Shown here in pieces: positions 62,290 to 64,000 of a DNA stretch of 64,000 nucleotides. Both the position numbers and the translations under genes were made by a program. The stretch's first letter is position 1. The number at the start of each line of letters is the position of its first letter. Source of the DNA: Anatilimnocola aggregata (GTDB lineage Bacteria; Planctomycetota; Planctomycetia; Pirellulales; Pirellulaceae); assembly GCF_007747655.1 (NCBI RefSeq), contig NZ_CP036274.1:1364001-1428000 (forward strand), in the 5' to 3' direction. The notes beneath the pieces were generated by a model that saw nothing but the letters and a program-made list of their open reading frames with translations, did not search any database and had not been told where the DNA came from.

Positions 62290-62867
62290 CCGATCCAACG
62301 ACGCCCGAACCGCTTCAGGAAATTTCCGCTATTCCAAATCGCGCGCTAAGTTTCCGAATCCTCATAAGGCATTATTCGGCGGTCACTTGCGGCGTTCAGG
62401 CTCGCCCTAAGTCCTTAAAAATTAGTGGAAACGTCCAAATTCAATTTCCAGAATTCCTGCCAGCTGCGAACGTGTACCGCTCAGTTCCGGCCGTTTGGGA
62501 AACAGGAAATTTCCACTATCTGCAAACATCGCGCAAGTTTCCGCTATCTCGCAACGGACTGTCTGGCAATCGCTTATGTCCCGCGGACGTGTCCTAAGTC
62601 CTTGTGATGTAGTGAAAATGTCCAAATTCAATTTCCATTATCAAAGCAACTCATTACCGTAAACAAGTGAGTGACTTTCCGCATCAAGATGCACAAGTCT
62701 CACGCAGGTACTACCAGATTGCCAAGGAGCGCGCCAACAAGTTCGATGCGCAGTGGTTGACTAGTCTGGTCCGGTGAGAAAATTTCTTGGCGACGAACGA
62801 CTGGCACACCAATCGCATTTCGCGGCTGCGATCTGCCCGGGATTGGAACAGTTCGACCGGCTGACTT
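62290..62867. other. Gene-free gap with a 187-bp diverged tandem repeat
   Basis: About 580 bases between convergent genes. The left two thirds hold two diverged copies of a 187-bp unit. A 36-codon open frame (GTG 62667 to TGA 62777) is present in the right part but has no ribosome site. Nothing else is recognisable. Confidence 0.6.
62318..62637. repeat. Two copies of a 187-bp unit with GGAAATTTCC boxes
   Basis: GGAAATTTCC occurs at 62318 and 62505 (187 apart), AAGTTTCCG follows 30 nt after each, and a 45-bp block (62406-62450 and 62593-62637, again 187 apart) matches at 38 of 45 positions. The stretch between the boxes has diverged. Confidence 0.8.
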
Positions 62868-64000
62868 CTACCCCCGTTTATCCCGCTCCTTGGCGCGCAC
62901 CTCGCGCAGCTTTTTCAGCAGGCGGTCGGAATAGTCTTCGGCTTCGGCGGTGGGCACAGGCGGGGCGACTGAAGGAGCAATGGGTGCTGGTTCATTTGGC
63001 GCGGCCGCATTCGTCGCGACGTCCCCGCGCACCCGATCGACGGCTGCGGGCGATTCATCCGGTTGCGGTGGCAGCCAGGTAGGTGCAGTTCGCTCCCGCG
63101 CTTGGCGTTTGGTGGCTTGCAGCCGGGCGATTGCCGGAGTGGCGATCTCGGCGGTGGTCTTGGTCAGGCGCAGCTTGGCCAGTTGGGCGCTAATGACGTC
63201 CCAGGGAATTTGTAAGCGGCGATTGAGAATGTCGAAAAAGAAGAGGCAGGCGGCGATTAGCACCGTCGTTGGCCAGACGCCGGTGAGCGAACGACCGGGG
63301 GGGAGATCGCGGCGAAAATGATTCGCCTGAGTAAACTGGGACCACTGCTGCGAGTTCTCGGGCAAGCGCACCAGTTCACCAGGTTGGCCCCCGGCTGGTT
63401 TGATTGCAGCGAGCGAGGCGAGTAGGGACTCGTTCGTGGTGGTGTCGCGATACTCGGCCGAGTAAGGAATGTTGACGCCCGTGCGCAAAATCCCCATCCC
63501 CGGGCCGGGCTGAATGCCAAGCAGATAAGTGCCCGTTTTCTCCAGTGGCAAGCTCGCGCGATAGCGCCCCGGGCCGGTCTGCTCGAACGTTAGTTCTCCC
63601 TGCTCGTCGTTGTCGTCGCCGATTAGCGCGCCACCCATCGAGAGGTTATTGATGAAATCGCCCTGCGGCGTGACGGCCTGCACGTTCACATCCAACTGGC
63701 CATCGCGCATCTGCGTCGCGACGGTGAAGTTCCCTTGATCGAGCAGCGGACGCATCGACCAGCGAATCATCTGCACGAAGAACTTGTCGCGATCGCCCCA
63801 ATCGGCCCAACTGCTGGCCCACCGCTGCCCGCTGTCGGTGGTGAAGGCGACCGTGCGACCCAGTCCGTAGGTCCAGGCCGCCAGGACGGTGTTGTTCGGC
63901 GCGCCGGGCAGCGGCGCGAGCAGCGGCGCTTCGACCAGCGGATTCTCTTTCAGCGTCGTGAGGACGTAACCGGTAATGGGCGGCATGCTCGGATCAATGC
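62868..64000 (-). CDS. C-terminal part of a large membrane protein (VWA/GATase-like)
   Basis: At least 377 residues; the frame stays open to the window edge, so the N terminus is missing. The Met at 63986 is internal (preceded in frame by IDPS). The visible chain starts with a segment like the end of a glutamine-amidotransferase-like or VWA region of planctomycete membrane proteins (MPPITGYVLTT, WTYGLGRTVAFTTDSGQRW). It then has a beta-rich domain, one transmembrane segment (TTVLIAACLFFFDIL) near residue 250 and a Pro/Ala-rich cytoplasmic tail with a charged C terminus. The homologues I have in mind are BatA-like proteins near MoxR genes; the neighbours needed to confirm this are outside the window. 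Confidence 0.65.
   Translation of the reverse strand, partial: IDPSMPPITGYVLTTLKENPLVEAPLLAPLPGAPNNTVLAAWTYGLGRTVAFTTDSGQRWASSWADWGDRDKFFVQMIRWSMRPLLDQGNFTVATQMRDGQLDVNVQAVTPQGDFINNLSMGGALIGDDNDEQGELTFEQTGPGRYRASLPLEKTGTYLLGIQPGPGMGILRTGVNIPYSAEYRDTTTNESLLASLAAIKPAGGQPGELVRLPENSQQWSQFTQANHFRRDLPPGRSLTGVWPTTVLIAACLFFFDILNRRLQIPWDVISAQLAKLRLTKTTAEIATPAIARLQATKRQARERTAPTWLPPQPDESPAAVDRVRGDVATNAAAPNEPAPIAPSVAPPVPTAEAEDYSDRLLKKLREVRAKERDKRG

Noticed and set aside
62667-62777. 36-codon frame (ending KFDAQWLTSLVR) near the 62-kb repeats
   Set aside because: The composition is protein-like, but there is no ribosome site, only a GTG start, and it adjoins a repeat; too weak to call a gene without conservation data.

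Overview
The window reads as chromosome of a planctomycete, most likely order Pirellulales. The support is a dense set of lineage-typical secreted families: DUF1549/DUF1553 (PSCyt2/PSD1), DUF1501, pre-peptidase C-terminal (PPC) domain, DUF1559 with a prepilin leader, a mu-protocadherin-like glycine-rich surface protein, Tat-exported Gfo/Idh and hydroxypyruvate-isomerase-like proteins, and a type of cell-envelope protein that begins with an ENRQMMA-like motif. Genes lie on both strands in short operons. I see no tRNA, rRNA, CRISPR array, transposase, prophage or plasmid replication gene, so this looks like ordinary core and envelope territory rather than a mobile island.

Layout. 1-6.7 kb (minus): a DUF1501, PPC, DUF1549/1553 operon with a hairpin 16-18 nt after every stop codon. 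7-8.7 kb (minus): a DUF1559 pseudopilin and a small lipoprotein. 8.9-11.1 kb: coiled-coil zinc-ribbon protein, lone receiver, Crp/Fnr regulator. 11.2-15.2 kb (minus): glycine-rich surface protein and a SufE-SufS fusion. 15.4-22.2 kb: a secreted protein, a DksA-type zinc finger with lspA, a STAS-like protein, rnc (minus), a D-2-hydroxyacid dehydrogenase, and a double zinc-ribbon protein with repeated LPPG motifs. 22.5-27.6 kb: HtrA/DegP protease, Tat-exported oxidoreductase, calcium-repeat-like surface protein (minus). 28.3-32.5 kb: CpaC-like secretin, OmpA/CpaD-like lipoprotein, TPR lipoprotein (Tad-pilus type). 32.7-38.8 kb: a giant secreted PL26-like lyase candidate, a two-subunit TPP-dependent decarboxylase and an odd Gfo/Idh protein. 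38.9-42 kb: small conserved proteins, a tandem pair of two-TM proteins, a phosphoglucosamine-mutase-type enzyme. 42.1-46.9 kb: isomerase-like protein, then BamA function split over two genes (five POTRA domains; beta-barrel). 47-51.5 kb: receiver-GGEEF-CBS protein, secreted propeller-like protein, GT2 glycosyltransferase. 51.5-59.2 kb (minus): DEDD exonuclease-rsmD-pyrF operon, CPBP-PDZ protease, TPR-redoxin-NHL fusion, small unknown. 59.3-62.3 kb: cytochrome/LamG-type DUF1549/1553 protein. 62.9 kb to the end (minus): C-terminal part of a large membrane protein cut by the window edge.

The least explained structure is intergenic. Three long gene-free gaps (about 16.3-17.1, 39.2-39.8 and 62.3-62.9 kb) share a family of AT-rich boxes built round the palindrome GGAAATTTCC; one gap holds two diverged copies of a 187-bp unit, and two of the gaps also share a 35-bp double-hairpin repeat. 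A second family (arms containing CGTCAGCGAG) sits at gene 3' ends at 16.3, 38.8 and 42.1 kb. Among proteins, the split BamA, the SufE-SufS fusion, the TPR-redoxin-NHL fusion and the TPP-decarboxylase/oxidoreductase cluster deserve the most attention. All functional calls are from reading the sequence; no database search was run.
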